Of a DNA stretch of 64,000 bases, positions 41,437-51,248 are shown piece after piece (within the stretch, counting starts at the first letter, position 1; every line of letters starts with the position of its first letter). The stretch is from Actinomadura livida (GTDB lineage Bacteria > Actinomycetota > Actinomycetes > Streptosporangiales > Streptosporangiaceae), in contig NZ_BMRO01000007.1 of the NCBI RefSeq assembly GCF_014648675.1, forward strand, positions 384,551-448,550. Reading direction: 5' to 3'. The translations under genes were made by a program, and so were the position numbers. Below the pieces are notes generated by a model, which did no database searches, was not told the origin of the DNA, and was given only the letters and a program-made list of their open reading frames with translations.

Positions 41437-44289
41437 ATGGATGGCAGGCCGCCGACGCGGGGCGCGACCTTCGGTCGCCAACGGGAACGAGCGAGCATCG
41501 ATGAGTTGCTGGCGCGTGTCGACGGCCCGAGAATCATGCTCGTCGAGGGGGAGCCGGGAATCGGGCGTACCCGGCTGCTCGAGGAGGCCGCGCGGAGGGC
41601 CGCTGACGGGGGCTTCGCGGTGGTGGTCGCGGACCCGGATCCCGGACTGGGGCGCCCGGCTGACCTGGAGCTGTTGCTGTCGGCACTCGACGAGCCCCGC
41701 CCGCCTCCGCGGCAGGCCGGCGAACAGGACCGGCCGGCCGAGCGGCTGCGGACCGCGCTGGAGCAACGGGCCCGCTCCACCCCTTTGCTGGTCGTACTGG
41801 ACGATCTCGAATGGGCCGATCCGGCGGCGCTTCTAGCGCTGCAGACGCTGCCGATCCGGCTCGCGTCATCCCCCGTGCACTGGATTCTCGCGCGCCGCAC
41901 CGGCCGCGGCGGCGCCGAGCTCGAACGGCTGTTCCTCCGCCTGCAGGCGGAGGGCGCCGTCCTGCTCCCGCTCCGCCCGCTGCCGAACGAGGCCGTCTCC
42001 GACCTGGTCACCGCCACTCTGGGCGCGTCCCCCGACCCCGACCTGCGCGAGCTCGCGGACGGGGCGGGCGGCAATCCGCTGCTGCTTCTCGAGCTGATGA
42101 ACGGCCTGCTCGACGAGGGCGGGGTGGCGGTCTCCCAGGGCCGTGCTCGCCTCGTCACCTCCCGGCTGCCGGAGCGGGCCCATCTCGTCGTCAAAGGCCG
42201 GCTGGACGACCTGGATCCGGCGGCCCGGCGGCTCCTCGAACTCGTGGCGATGCTGGGGCCCGCGTTCCACCCCCTGGTCGCCGCCGACCTGCTCGGCATC
42301 ACTCCCTCCGAACTACTGCCGTCCCTGGAGGCGATGCTGGCGACCGGGTTACTCGCGGCGCATGAAGAGGCGCTGGTGTTCCGGCACGAGGTGGTGCGCA
42401 AATCGGTGATCACCGATATCCCCGGTCCCGTCCGGCAGGCGCTGCACGTGCAGATCGGCAGAACCCTGCTGGAGCACGGCGGCCGGGTGAAGGCCGCGGC
42501 GGCCCACCTCATGGCGGGGGCGGTCCCAGGCGTCCCGGAGGTCCTCCCAAGCCTGGACCGGGCGAGCGCGGAGATGCTCGACACCCACCCGGCGGTCGCC
42601 GCCGAGCTGATGCGCCGGGCGCTCGACCTCACCGAGCTCGCCGACCCGCAGTGGTTCGCGCGCACGATGACGGCGATGCGCACGCTCGTCGCCGCCGGTG
42701 ACCTGGTGGGGGCCGCGGAACTCGCGGAGGCCGCGCTCGACCACTGCGCGTCGGGCCCGTCCACCGCCGAACTGCTGACCGCGCTGTCCTTCGTCCTGGT
42801 GCCGAAGGGCGAGGTCGTCAGGGCGTCGGACATGGCCAAGGCCGTGCTGGGCATGCCGGATCTGCCGGACGAGGTGCGCGACCGCGCCGAACTGGCCCTC
42901 CTGCAGGCCGACACGGGCCTGCCCGAGGGCGCGGGTGTACTGGACCGGGCCAAAGCGTTCGTCAAGGCAGGTGACGCGCCTGGCCAGGGCCTGGTGACCG
43001 GGGCGCTCATCGTCCTCGCGTTGAACGGCTGGGACAAGGGCGAGTTGGAAGACGCGCTCGGCCTCGCGCGGACGAGTGTGCGGCGGGTTTCCAACGACGG
43101 CGCGCAGGATTGCCGACTCCACCCCGGCCTGGTCCTGGCCGCGTTGCTGGTGGACGTCAGGCTCATGGACGAGGCACGGCGGACGATGGTGCTGGGAACC
43201 GGTGGGGCCGACGGGATCGGCAGGGGCGGCTGGGCGGTCGGACCGGCGATCGTGCGATCACGCATCGCCCTTGCGGAGGGGCGTCCAGAAGAGGCGATCC
43301 GCGAGGCGAGGGCGGCTCTGGAGGCGGCCGACGCGGCCGGCGCGCGTCTGCTGAGCGCATCCGCCCGGTCCGCGCTGAGCGTTGCGGCACTGCGCTCCGG
43401 CGATCTCGAAACGGCCATCGAGCACGCCCGCGGTGCGGAAGACGCGGGCGGACCTGCACCTCCTCCGTTCGACCTGACCCGAAGCGAGCTGGTTCGGGCG
43501 CAGGTTACCGAGGCCTGCGACGGGCCGCGGGCCGCCATGGCCGGGTTGGGTCGGCTCCTCGACGACCTGGCCGAGCACAGCCGGGCGCTCATCTGCGACC
43601 CGACGGCCGCGGCCTGGCTTGTACGGACGGCGGTCGCGGCGGGTGAGGCCGGACCGGCCGAGAAGGTCGTCGCGGCGGCCGACCGGCTCGCCGGGCTGAA
43701 CCCCGGGCTGCCCAGCCTGGCTGCCGCCGCCGGGCACGCCCGCGGGTTGCTGCACGGTGAACCCGACCTCCTGCGAAACGCCGCCGCGGACCATGCCGAC
43801 CGATGGGCGTGCGCCTCCGCCTACGAGGACCTCGGCACGCTGCTCGGCGGACGGGACGGGGCACGCCGCCAGACGATCCAGTGGTTCGACGAGGCCCTGT
43901 CCTGCTATGCGGCGGCCGGTGCCGAGCGGGACGCGGCCCGGATCCGGGGGCGCCTGCGGCGTATGGGGGAACGCCGCCGGCACTGGAACCACCGGGACCG
44001 GCCCGCGACCGGCTGGGCAAGCCTCACCGGGACCGAGCAGCGGATCTCCGGGCTCGTCGCCCAGGGGCTCACCAACCAGAAGATCGCCGACCAGCTGTTC
44101 ATCAGCGCGCACACCGTTGCGTTCCACCTGCGACAGGTCTTCCGCAAACTCGACGTCCGCTCGCGCGTCGAGCTGGCGCGCCGGGTCCTCGAACGTTCCG
44201 ACGACCTTCCCCGCGCGCGTTCCAAGGAGCCTGACGACGGCACGGAGGCCGGGTCGCCCCTTGCCCGCCGACCACCTAGACCGGAATGA
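41437..44289 (+). CDS. Large LuxR-family ATPase regulator (LAL type) with altered Walker A
   Basis: 950 residues from ATG 41437. The N-terminal AAA/NACHT-like domain has GEPGIGRTRLL (38-48), where the usual Lys of G-x-G-K-T is Arg44, and Walker B TPLLVVLDDLEWAD. Helical repeats fill about 370-860 (TPR-like, many A-L-x-x-A repeats). The C-terminal LuxR domain reads LTGTEQRISGLVAQGLTNQKIADQLFISAHTVAFHLRQVFRKLDVRSRVELARRVLE. LAL proteins are MalT-like activators. Nucleotide binding may be altered by the K-to-R change. The 3' end overlaps the convergent DUF2267 gene by 14 bp; no target is evident. Confidence 0.85.
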   Translation: MDGRPPTRGATFGRQRERASIDELLARVDGPRIMLVEGEPGIGRTRLLEEAARRAADGGFAVVVADPDPGLGRPADLELLLSALDEPRPPPRQAGEQDRPAERLRTALEQRARSTPLLVVLDDLEWADPAALLALQTLPIRLASSPVHWILARRTGRGGAELERLFLRLQAEGAVLLPLRPLPNEAVSDLVTATLGASPDPDLRELADGAGGNPLLLLELMNGLLDEGGVAVSQGRARLVTSRLPERAHLVVKGRLDDLDPAARRLLELVAMLGPAFHPLVAADLLGITPSELLPSLEAMLATGLLAAHEEALVFRHEVVRKSVITDIPGPVRQALHVQIGRTLLEHGGRVKAAAAHLMAGAVPGVPEVLPSLDRASAEMLDTHPAVAAELMRRALDLTELADPQWFARTMTAMRTLVAAGDLVGAAELAEAALDHCASGPSTAELLTALSFVLVPKGEVVRASDMAKAVLGMPDLPDEVRDRAELALLQADTGLPEGAGVLDRAKAFVKAGDAPGQGLVTGALIVLALNGWDKGELEDALGLARTSVRRVSNDGAQDCRLHPGLVLAALLVDVRLMDEARRTMVLGTGGADGIGRGGWAVGPAIVRSRIALAEGRPEEAIREARAALEAADAAGARLLSASARSALSVAALRSGDLETAIEHARGAEDAGGPAPPPFDLTRSELVRAQVTEACDGPRAAMAGLGRLLDDLAEHSRALICDPTAAAWLVRTAVAAGEAGPAEKVVAAADRLAGLNPGLPSLAAAAGHARGLLHGEPDLLRNAAADHADRWACASAYEDLGTLLGGRDGARRQTIQWFDEALSCYAAAGAERDAARIRGRLRRMGERRRHWNHRDRPATGWASLTGTEQRISGLVAQGLTNQKIADQLFISAHTVAFHLRQVFRKLDVRSRVELARRVLERSDDLPRARSKEPDDGTEAGSPLARRPPRPE

Positions 44290-44704
44290 GCGGGCGCAGG
44301 TCCCGGGAGATGCTGGACTTGATGTCCTCCCATTCACCTTCCGTGACGTACTGCCGCAGCGCCTGCAGGACGGTGGAGACCAGCTGCTCTGTATCACCGA
44401 CCTCATGCGGGAAGTCGCGCCGGACGCGCTGAAGGAACTCCTCCTTGCTCATTTTCACGGGCACCCGGCTAGGGTCCCAGCCCTCGTAGTGGACGCCGCG
44501 GACGAGCAAGGGCAACTGGGCGGCCAGATGCGCACATTCGTCCACGGTCAGCCGGTCGCGCAAAGCGTGCAGGACCGCGCGCAACGCGTCATAGGACACG
44601 TTCCGCTGTTCCTTTGACCACCCGTAGGCATGTTCGATCACCTTCAGCACGTGGTTCGTCTTGTCGATGGTCTTGTCGAAGGTGGGGAACCCCGTAGCGC
44701 CCAT
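44276..44704 (-). CDS. DUF2267 protein
   Basis: 142 residues, all-helical. FDKTIDKTNHVLKVIEHAYGWSKEQRNVSYDALRAVLHALRDRLTVDECAHLAAQLPLLVRGVHYEGWDP and MSKEEFLQRVRRDF ... VSTVLQALRQYVTEGEWEDIKSSISRDLRPLI match DUF2267, a family frequent in stress loci near Hsp20, Na+/H+ antiporters and DosR-type genes. Function unknown. It is divergent from the MFS gene, with a repeat-rich operator region between. Confidence 0.88.
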   Translation of the reverse strand: MGATGFPTFDKTIDKTNHVLKVIEHAYGWSKEQRNVSYDALRAVLHALRDRLTVDECAHLAAQLPLLVRGVHYEGWDPSRVPVKMSKEEFLQRVRRDFPHEVGDTEQLVSTVLQALRQYVTEGEWEDIKSSISRDLRPLIPV

Positions 44705-44760
44705 GTCGGCCTGCCTTCCAGATGAGGTGGACCTTCCGCCCCAGAGCGTCGCGCTGGATC

Positions 44761-44839
44761 GGGTGAGAACACGTCACCCGGTCAGGGTGATGCCGGAAAT
44801 GGGGCCGGTTCACCCAGCCTGGGCGATGCTCGTTCACCC
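44761..44839. promoter_or_regulatory. Array of five TCACCC/GGGTGA elements between DUF2267 and MFS genes
   Basis: GGGTGA at 44761-44766 and 44785-44790, and TCACCC at 44774-44779, 44810-44815 and 44834-44839. Two of the last sites are extended to GTTCACCC, and the first is GGGTGAGAAC. TCACCC-GGTCA-GGGTGA forms a perfect inverted repeat at 44774-44790. Five copies in 79 bp are far more than chance expects, so this is a likely multi-site operator for the divergent pair. Confidence 0.55.
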
Positions 44840-44891
44840 CCTTGGCCAGACGCTGGTCGATGGCAGCGACCTGCCTTGCAAGGGGGTAGAA

Positions 44892-46796
44892 ATGACAACT
44901 GCCAGAGAACTGGGCACGATCCAGACGCAGATTCCCTCTCGACTGGACCGCCTGCCCTGGTCGAGGTTCCACTGGAAGATCGTGATCGGCCTCGGCACCG
45001 TCTGGGTCCTGGACGGGCTGGAGGTCACGATCGTGGGTTCGATCGCGGCCCGGATGACCGAGCCGGGCAGCGGGATCGACATCTCGAGCGGCGACATAGG
45101 CACCGCCGCGGCCTTCTACGTCGCCGGCGCATGCCTGGGCGCGCTCTTCTTCGGCCAGCTCACCGATCGCTTCGGACGCAAGAAGCTGTTCATGGCAACG
45201 CTGGGGCTGTACCTGGTGGCGACCGTGGCGACCGCGTTCGCGACCGAGGCGTGGTACCTGTTCCTGTTCCGTTTCCTCACCGGCGCCGGTATCGGCGGGG
45301 AGTACGCGGCCATCAACTCGGCCATCGACGAGTTGATCCCCGCCCGCAACCGCGGCCAGGTGGACCTCGCCATCAACGGCAGTTACTGGCTGGGCGCGGC
45401 CATCGGAAGCCTCGGCAGCGTGCTGCTCCTCAACGATGCCCTGCTGGCGGCGAATCTCGGCTGGCGGCTGGCCTTCGCCATCGGCGGGGTCCTCGGGCTG
45501 GGGATCATGCTGGTGCGCCGGAACGTCCCGGAAAGCCCCCGCTGGCTGTTCATCCATGGACGTGAGGATGAGGCTGAACGGATCGTCGACGGGATCGAAC
45601 GGGAGGTCCGGGCCGAGATGAGGGAGCCGCTGCCTCCTCCGGCGCAGAGCATCACCGTGCGCCAGCGCAGGTCGATCGGCTTCGGTGAGATCGCCCGCGT
45701 GACGGTCAAGCGCTATCCCAACCGCACCGTGCTCGGGCTCTCGCTGTTCGTCGGGCAGGCGTTCATGTACAACGCCGTCACGTTCGACCTGGGTACGATC
45801 CTCAGCGACTTCTTCGACGTCGCGTCCGGCACGGTGCCCTACTTCCTGGCCGCGTTCGCGCTCGGGAACCTGATGGGGCCGCTGCTGCTCGGGCGCCTTT
45901 TCGACACCGTCGGCCGCAAGCCGATGATCGCCGGCACCTACTTCGGCTCCGCGGCGCTGATCGCGGCGACGGCCGCCCTGCTCATGGCGGACATGCTGAC
46001 CTCGACGACGTTCATCATCCTGGTCGCGCTGAGCTTCTTCGTCGCGTCGGCCGGGGCGAGCTCCGCCTACCTCACGGTCAGCGAGATCTTCCCGATGGAG
46101 ACCCGCGCCCTCGCCATCGCCCTGTTCTTCGCCGTCGGCACCGCGGTCGGCGGGATCACCGGCCCGGCGCTCTTCGGCCAGTTCATCGGCAGCGGCAACC
46201 TGGATCTGGTCGCTCTCGGGTTCTTCATCGGGTGCGGAGCGATGATGCTGGGCGGGTTCGCCGAGCTGATCTTCGGTGTCCGCGCCGAACAGCAGTCTCT
46301 GGAGAACATCGCCCGTCCGCTGACCGCGGAGGAGGCCGACGCCGCCACGCCGCAGGAGCAGGAGAGCCTCCGGCGGGCCGAGATGGAGCGGGAGCTGTCG
46401 CCGGGGGACATGCGCCTGGCCGACGAACGCGATCGCCGCGTCCGTGAGCGTGCAGTCCGGCGCCGCGAGCGGGAGACGACGGGGCCGCAGCGCTTCCGTC
46501 CCGGCCCTGGGGGCTCGCAGACCTACTCTCCGGGAATGATGGGGACCACGGGCACTCCGAGCCGCTCGACGGCCCTCGCCGAGCGGGAACTCGACCGTGA
46601 GATCGAGGACCTCGCCCGCGCGACCGCGGAGGGCCCGGTGGAGCGGCGCGACCTGGCGGAGCGGGTCGGCGCCCGAGGCTGGGGCCCCGGCCGGTTCAGG
46701 CGCGCCCTGGCCGAGGCGATCAGGGAGGGGCACCTGCGGCGGCTACCGCACGACAGGTACGGCCCCGGAGACTCCAGGAGGGACGACGGGGAATGA
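44892..46796 (+). CDS. MFS transporter (sugar-porter-like) with long cytoplasmic C-terminal extension
   Basis: 634 residues from ATG 44892 (GGGGG ribosome site). Twelve hydrophobic segments span about 25-470. Motif A occurs in both halves: GQLTDRFGRKKLF and GRLFDTVGRKPM; RFLTGAGIGGEYAAINSAIDELIPARNRGQ is typical of the sugar/metabolite porter group. About 165 residues follow the last helix: a charged segment of alternating Arg and Glu (EQESLRRAEMERELSPGDMRLADERDRRVRERAVRR) and a terminal winged-helix-like region (ARATAEGPVERRDLAERVGARGWGPGRFRRALAEAIREGHLRRL). The extension is unusual. Substrate unknown. Confidence 0.85.
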   Translation: MTTARELGTIQTQIPSRLDRLPWSRFHWKIVIGLGTVWVLDGLEVTIVGSIAARMTEPGSGIDISSGDIGTAAAFYVAGACLGALFFGQLTDRFGRKKLFMATLGLYLVATVATAFATEAWYLFLFRFLTGAGIGGEYAAINSAIDELIPARNRGQVDLAINGSYWLGAAIGSLGSVLLLNDALLAANLGWRLAFAIGGVLGLGIMLVRRNVPESPRWLFIHGREDEAERIVDGIEREVRAEMREPLPPPAQSITVRQRRSIGFGEIARVTVKRYPNRTVLGLSLFVGQAFMYNAVTFDLGTILSDFFDVASGTVPYFLAAFALGNLMGPLLLGRLFDTVGRKPMIAGTYFGSAALIAATAALLMADMLTSTTFIILVALSFFVASAGASSAYLTVSEIFPMETRALAIALFFAVGTAVGGITGPALFGQFIGSGNLDLVALGFFIGCGAMMLGGFAELIFGVRAEQQSLENIARPLTAEEADAATPQEQESLRRAEMERELSPGDMRLADERDRRVRERAVRRRERETTGPQRFRPGPGGSQTYSPGMMGTTGTPSRSTALAERELDREIEDLARATAEGPVERRDLAERVGARGWGPGRFRRALAEAIREGHLRRLPHDRYGPGDSRRDDGE

Positions 46797-46864
46797 CGCC
46801 CGCCTGCCGTCTCGGCGAACCGCTGCCGCAGCGGTTGGGTGAGCAGCCGCAAGGCCCGGGGGGC

Positions 46865-49408
46865 TCAGAGAAGCCGAGCCTCCCGGGCCTTGCGCACCGC
46901 CTCCCGGCGCCGGGAGGCGGTGAGCTTCCGGTAGATGTGGCGTGTGTGCGTCTTCACGGTGTTGACCGAGAGGTGCAGCTCGGCCGCGATCTCCTCGGTC
47001 GTCAGGACGCTCTGCAGATACCGCAGCACCGTCAGCTCCCGCTCGGTCAGCGGTGCGACGGGGCCGTCCGCCCGCTCGGCGGCGCATCCGACGATCTCCA
47101 TGACGAACGGCCAGCATGCCGTCCCCGAGTCCAGGTGGGCGCTCAGCAGCCGCCGCGCGGCCCGGCCCTCGCGGAGGAACACCCCCTTGAAACGCTCGTG
47201 ATCGGCGAGTTGCAGGGTCTTCTCCAGGGTCGTGGACGCGTGCCGGTCATGGCCGGCACGGTCGGCGGCCAACGCTTCCAGCAGGCCTGCTTCCAGGCTG
47301 AGCCCCAATTCACCGTTCGGTGCGCCGGCGGCCGTCAGTATCGCCGTGTCCGGATCGCCGTCCTTCAGCTGCAGGCGCGCGAGCGCCACCGCCAGCGGCG
47401 CCGAGCCGCCCGATGCCCCTGCCTTGTCGGTCAGGAGCCGGGCGGCCGTGCCGGTGTCCCCGAGGCTCGTCCGCAGCGCCGCCTCGGCGGCGGTGAACCG
47501 GTGGGCGATGTACGTCGGCACCGCCCAGCCGGTGAGTTGGTGGCGGGCCTCGCGCAGTACCTCGTCCGCGTGGGAGCTGTATTCGCCCCCCTGAAGCGAC
47601 CACAGCCGGACGATGCTGATCAGCGCGGCGAGCAGCCGGTCACCGGAACTCTCCGCGAGATCCAGGTACCGCGCGGCCTCGTTCCCGTCGCCCCACTCGT
47701 GGTGCGTGATCGCCAACGCGAGATAGGCGTACCCGCGAACTCCGGGTGCCGCGGTGAAGCCGAGCGAATCCTGAGCGGTCTGCCCCGCGAGATGGAGTTC
47801 GCCGAGCAGGGCGCGGGCCACGGCGAGCCTGCTGAGGCACACCGCTCGGGCCCGGTCCAGGCCCGCATGCTCGGCCGCGGCCAGCCCGTCGTCCAGTGCC
47901 CTTTCCGCCGTGCGCAGGTCCCCGGTCGCCAGCCGCGCTGTGCCGAGTGCGCAAAGGGCGACCGAACGGGCGCCTTCGCCGTCCTCCCGGTGCGCGAGGA
48001 GCCGTGACGCCTGGGAGAAGGTCGCGGCGACGTCCCCCGCCGCCACCGACCGTGTCAGGCGGATCGCCGTGGCCTTGTCATCGTCGGCCTCGGCCGCGTG
48101 GTGGTCGGCGAGCCGCAGGTAACGGTCGGTTCCTCGCCGATCACCGACGATCTGCTGATTCAATGCGCAGGCCAGCGCAAGATCCGGGTTGTCGCGAAGC
48201 GCCGCTTCCGGCGGCGCGGGGTCGGACGCCCAGAGCGGTGGGTCTGAGTCCGACAGCACGAGATCAGGCCAGTGGTCGGCCAGGAGATCCGTGGCCATCC
48301 GCCAGTCCGGGGACAGGAGGGCGTGCTGGAGCGCCTCCTGGGACGAGCCTCGTGCGGCGTACCAGGCGGCCGCGCGCCGATGCAGGTCGGGGACTCGCCG
48401 TGGCGCGCGCCTGGCCAGCTCACGACGAAGGAACTCACCGAGAAGACGGTGGCAGCGATACGAGGAGCGCCGGTCGCCGACCGTGTCGAGGAAGGCGCCC
48501 GCATCCCATAGTTCGGCCAGGATCCGTTCACCGTCCGACCGGCCGGTGAGGGCGTCCGCCAGGCTGCCGGTGAGCTGTTCCAGCACAGAGCCGCACAGCA
48601 GCACCTCCAGATGCCCGCCGTCGAGACCGTCCAGCACTTCCGAGGCGAAGTAGCCCGCGATGGTCTCGTGGTCGCCGGTCAGCCCGTTCACGAAGCGCAG
48701 CGGATCGCAGTGTCCTTGCATGGACAGCCCCGCGAGCCGCAGGCCCGCCGGCCAGCCCTCCGTGCGCTGGAGCAGCATGCGCGTGTACCGGCCGGGCAGT
48801 TCCAGGCCGAGTGCGGCCAGCAGTTCGACGGTCTCCGCCATGGTGAACGAAAGTTCTGCGGCCTCCAACACGGTGACCGCGCCGGCGAGCCGTAAACGCG
48901 CCAGCGGAGGTCCCGGGCCACCGCGCGTCACGATGATCACCCGTAGTGCCCTCCCGGCGTGCTGGACCAGATACTCCAGCCCCTTCAGGACCCGCGGGTC
49001 GCATATTCGATGGAAATCGTCGAGGACGACGCCCACGGGTTCGGCAGATCCGGCCAGCACGGCCGCCAGTCGGGCCAAGAACACTTCATGGGGCGCCTCG
49101 TCCGGCGACGGCAGGGCGTCGCCCGCGAATCCCCCCGCAGAGTTCAGCGCCGCCCGCAGATAGGACCAGAATCGGGGGTCGTCCCCGTCTTCGATGCCGA
49201 GCCAGCCGACCCGGAGGTCCGTCGCCCTCGTCCACCAGCTCAGCAGCACGGACTTCCCCCAGCCGGGCGGAGCGTTCACCAGCGTCAACGGCCGTCGCAG
49301 CCCGGTGTCGAGAACGCGGCCGAGGCGTGGACGCTCCACCAGCCCCGGTGGAGGGGCGGGCACCTCCAGCTTCGAACCCAGCACTGGTACCTCGGTCACG
49401 CCCACCAC
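46865..49408 (-). CDS. MalT-type LuxR-family ATP-dependent regulator
   Basis: 847 residues. N-terminal ATPase with Walker A NAPPGWGKSVLLSWW and Walker B-like EPVGVVLDDFHRI, then a winged-helix linker, a long TPR-like region (about 380-770), and a C-terminal LuxR domain (LTERELTVLRYLQSVLTTEEIAAELHLSVNTVKTHTRHIYRKLTASRRREAVRKARE). MalT homologues bind a small-molecule inducer and ATP to activate transcription. It lies convergent with the MFS gene and divergent from the Na+/H+ antiporter gene, either of which may be a target. Confidence 0.88.
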   Translation of the reverse strand: MVGVTEVPVLGSKLEVPAPPPGLVERPRLGRVLDTGLRRPLTLVNAPPGWGKSVLLSWWTRATDLRVGWLGIEDGDDPRFWSYLRAALNSAGGFAGDALPSPDEAPHEVFLARLAAVLAGSAEPVGVVLDDFHRICDPRVLKGLEYLVQHAGRALRVIIVTRGGPGPPLARLRLAGAVTVLEAAELSFTMAETVELLAALGLELPGRYTRMLLQRTEGWPAGLRLAGLSMQGHCDPLRFVNGLTGDHETIAGYFASEVLDGLDGGHLEVLLCGSVLEQLTGSLADALTGRSDGERILAELWDAGAFLDTVGDRRSSYRCHRLLGEFLRRELARRAPRRVPDLHRRAAAWYAARGSSQEALQHALLSPDWRMATDLLADHWPDLVLSDSDPPLWASDPAPPEAALRDNPDLALACALNQQIVGDRRGTDRYLRLADHHAAEADDDKATAIRLTRSVAAGDVAATFSQASRLLAHREDGEGARSVALCALGTARLATGDLRTAERALDDGLAAAEHAGLDRARAVCLSRLAVARALLGELHLAGQTAQDSLGFTAAPGVRGYAYLALAITHHEWGDGNEAARYLDLAESSGDRLLAALISIVRLWSLQGGEYSSHADEVLREARHQLTGWAVPTYIAHRFTAAEAALRTSLGDTGTAARLLTDKAGASGGSAPLAVALARLQLKDGDPDTAILTAAGAPNGELGLSLEAGLLEALAADRAGHDRHASTTLEKTLQLADHERFKGVFLREGRAARRLLSAHLDSGTACWPFVMEIVGCAAERADGPVAPLTERELTVLRYLQSVLTTEEIAAELHLSVNTVKTHTRHIYRKLTASRRREAVRKAREARLL

Positions 49409-49572
49409 CCTGCGCGTGCCGCCAGGCGCCTCGTATCCTCAGTACGGGTAGCAACCGACGATGAGCACCCCTCCGAGTGACCCGGCGGTGGTCACCGGAG
49501 AATCAGTTCCGCTTGTCCATTTCCCTACCTGCGTGTTCGGCTGGACGGGGCCTTCCCGGGAAGGTCGCGATC

Positions 49573-51147
49573 ATGGGTCCGGAATCCCTTTTCATCGTCG
49601 GCCTGGCCATCACGGCCGTGGTGCTGCTCTCCCGGGCCCTGGCCGCGCGTATAGGGGTGCCCGACGCGATCCTTCTCGTCGTGCTCGGCGCAGCGGTGGC
49701 GTTCCTGCCCGGCATGCCCGAGATCGCGCTGCCACCGGAAGTGGTGCTGCTGGGCTTCCTACCTCCGCTCGTCTACTACGCCGCCTTCTTCAGTTCCCCG
49801 CGCGAGGCGAAGGCGGACGCCGTGCCGATCACGGCGCTCGCGATCGGCCTGACGACGGTGACCACCCTCGCCGTCGCCGCGGTCCTGCGATGGATCCTGC
49901 CCGACCTGAGCTGGGCGGCCGCCATCGCCCTCGGTGCCGCCGTCGCCCCCACCGACCCCGTCGCCGCGATCTCGATCATGAAGCGGCTGAACGCGCCGGG
50001 CCGGCTCGTGACCATCGTCGAAGGTGAGAACCTCATCAACGACGCCGTTGCGCTCACCGCCTTCGTGCTGGCCGTCGAGGCGCTGACGACGCCCTTCACC
50101 CTCGGGCACGGCATCGCGCGGCTGGCCGAAGTCGTCGCCGGCGGCGTGGCGTACGGCCTCGCGGTGGGTTTCGTCGCGTCCCGCCTCCGCCGCCGGATCC
50201 GCGATCCCGGCAGCCAGATCGTCGTGACCCTGCTGACGCCGTACCTCGCGTTCGTCCCGGCCGAGGAGCTCGGCTTCTCCGGGGTCCTCGCCGCCGTCTG
50301 CGCGGGCTTCTACCTCGGCACCCGCGGAGAGGGCATGCTCCAGCCGGCGTCCCGGCTGCCCGGGCAGCTGTTCTGGCAGGTGCTGGTCTTCCTTCTGGAA
50401 TCGGCGCTGTTCGTGCTGCTCGGCCTTGAGGTACGCCTCATCGTGCGCCAGCTGACCGGCGCGGCGTGGTCGTCGGCGATCCTCGGCGCGGTCGCGGTCA
50501 CGGCCGTCATCGTGGCCCTGCGGCTCGCCTGGACGCAGTTCGTCTTCCCGCTCTCCCGGTACCTGCCCGGCCGGCACTTCGCCTTCGACCATCTGCCCTG
50601 GCGCGACCGGCTCGTCATCGGCTGGAGCGGTATGCGAGGCGCGATCTCGCTGGCGATCGTGCTGTCCCTGCCGGTGTCCGCACCGGGCCTGCCGCCGGAA
50701 CGGCGCGGCGAGCGGCTCTTCGTGATCGGCGCCGTCGTGTTCATCGCCCTGATCGGGTGTGCGACCACGCTGCCCGGCCTGCTGAGACGGCTGGGCCTGG
50801 CCGGGTCCGACCGCGTCCGGATCGAGTACCAGGAGGCGCGGAAGGCCGTGGTGGACGCCGCCCTCGCGCGGCTGGACGAGCTCATCGAGAACGGCGAGGT
50901 CGACGATCGCACCGGCGGGACCTTCCGCCGGCTGTACGAGAGCCTCCTGGACCAGGTCCGCACCGAATCCGGCGAGGACCTCGACGAGGAGGTCACCGAC
51001 GTCCTCGGCCTCCGCCGCGAACTGGTGCGAACGCAGCGCGAGAAGCTGCGCCGGCTCTACTCCCAAGGCAGCATCAGCGCAGAGGTGATGCGAGCCGTGG
51101 ACCGGTGGCTCGATCTCGAGGACCCCGACATCCGGGAAATCGGCTGA
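49573..51147 (+). CDS. CPA1-family Na+/H+ antiporter
   Basis: 524 residues from ATG 49573 (GGGAAGG upstream). Twelve or so hydrophobic segments. Ion-binding motifs APTDPVAAISIMKRL and VEGENLINDAVALTAF (the N-D pair of NhaP-like exchangers) are intact, and SGMRGAISLAIVLSLPV is the conserved C-terminal core. The last 120 residues form a cytoplasmic helical tail (ALARLDELIENGEVDDRTGG ... RELVRTQREKLRRLYSQGSISAEVMRAVDRWLDLED). It exchanges Na+ or K+ for protons. Confidence 0.92.
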   Translation: MGPESLFIVGLAITAVVLLSRALAARIGVPDAILLVVLGAAVAFLPGMPEIALPPEVVLLGFLPPLVYYAAFFSSPREAKADAVPITALAIGLTTVTTLAVAAVLRWILPDLSWAAAIALGAAVAPTDPVAAISIMKRLNAPGRLVTIVEGENLINDAVALTAFVLAVEALTTPFTLGHGIARLAEVVAGGVAYGLAVGFVASRLRRRIRDPGSQIVVTLLTPYLAFVPAEELGFSGVLAAVCAGFYLGTRGEGMLQPASRLPGQLFWQVLVFLLESALFVLLGLEVRLIVRQLTGAAWSSAILGAVAVTAVIVALRLAWTQFVFPLSRYLPGRHFAFDHLPWRDRLVIGWSGMRGAISLAIVLSLPVSAPGLPPERRGERLFVIGAVVFIALIGCATTLPGLLRRLGLAGSDRVRIEYQEARKAVVDAALARLDELIENGEVDDRTGGTFRRLYESLLDQVRTESGEDLDEEVTDVLGLRRELVRTQREKLRRLYSQGSISAEVMRAVDRWLDLEDPDIREIG

Positions 51148-51248
51148 CCGGGAGCCGCACGTCCCGGACCTGTCAACTCTGAGGATGTGCCGGACCGGCC
51201 GGACGGGCAACGTCCCATGGAGAGAACGTCCAACGAGAGGATCAGACG

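Noticed and set aside
44726..44740. GGACCTTC upstream of DUF2267, matching half of the DosR core
   Set aside because: The second half reads CGCC rather than GTCC, and 8-nt matches occur by chance in this GC content.
51205..51218. DosR box upstream of hsp20
   Set aside because: Only one half (GTCCC) is present; the other side reads ACGGG.
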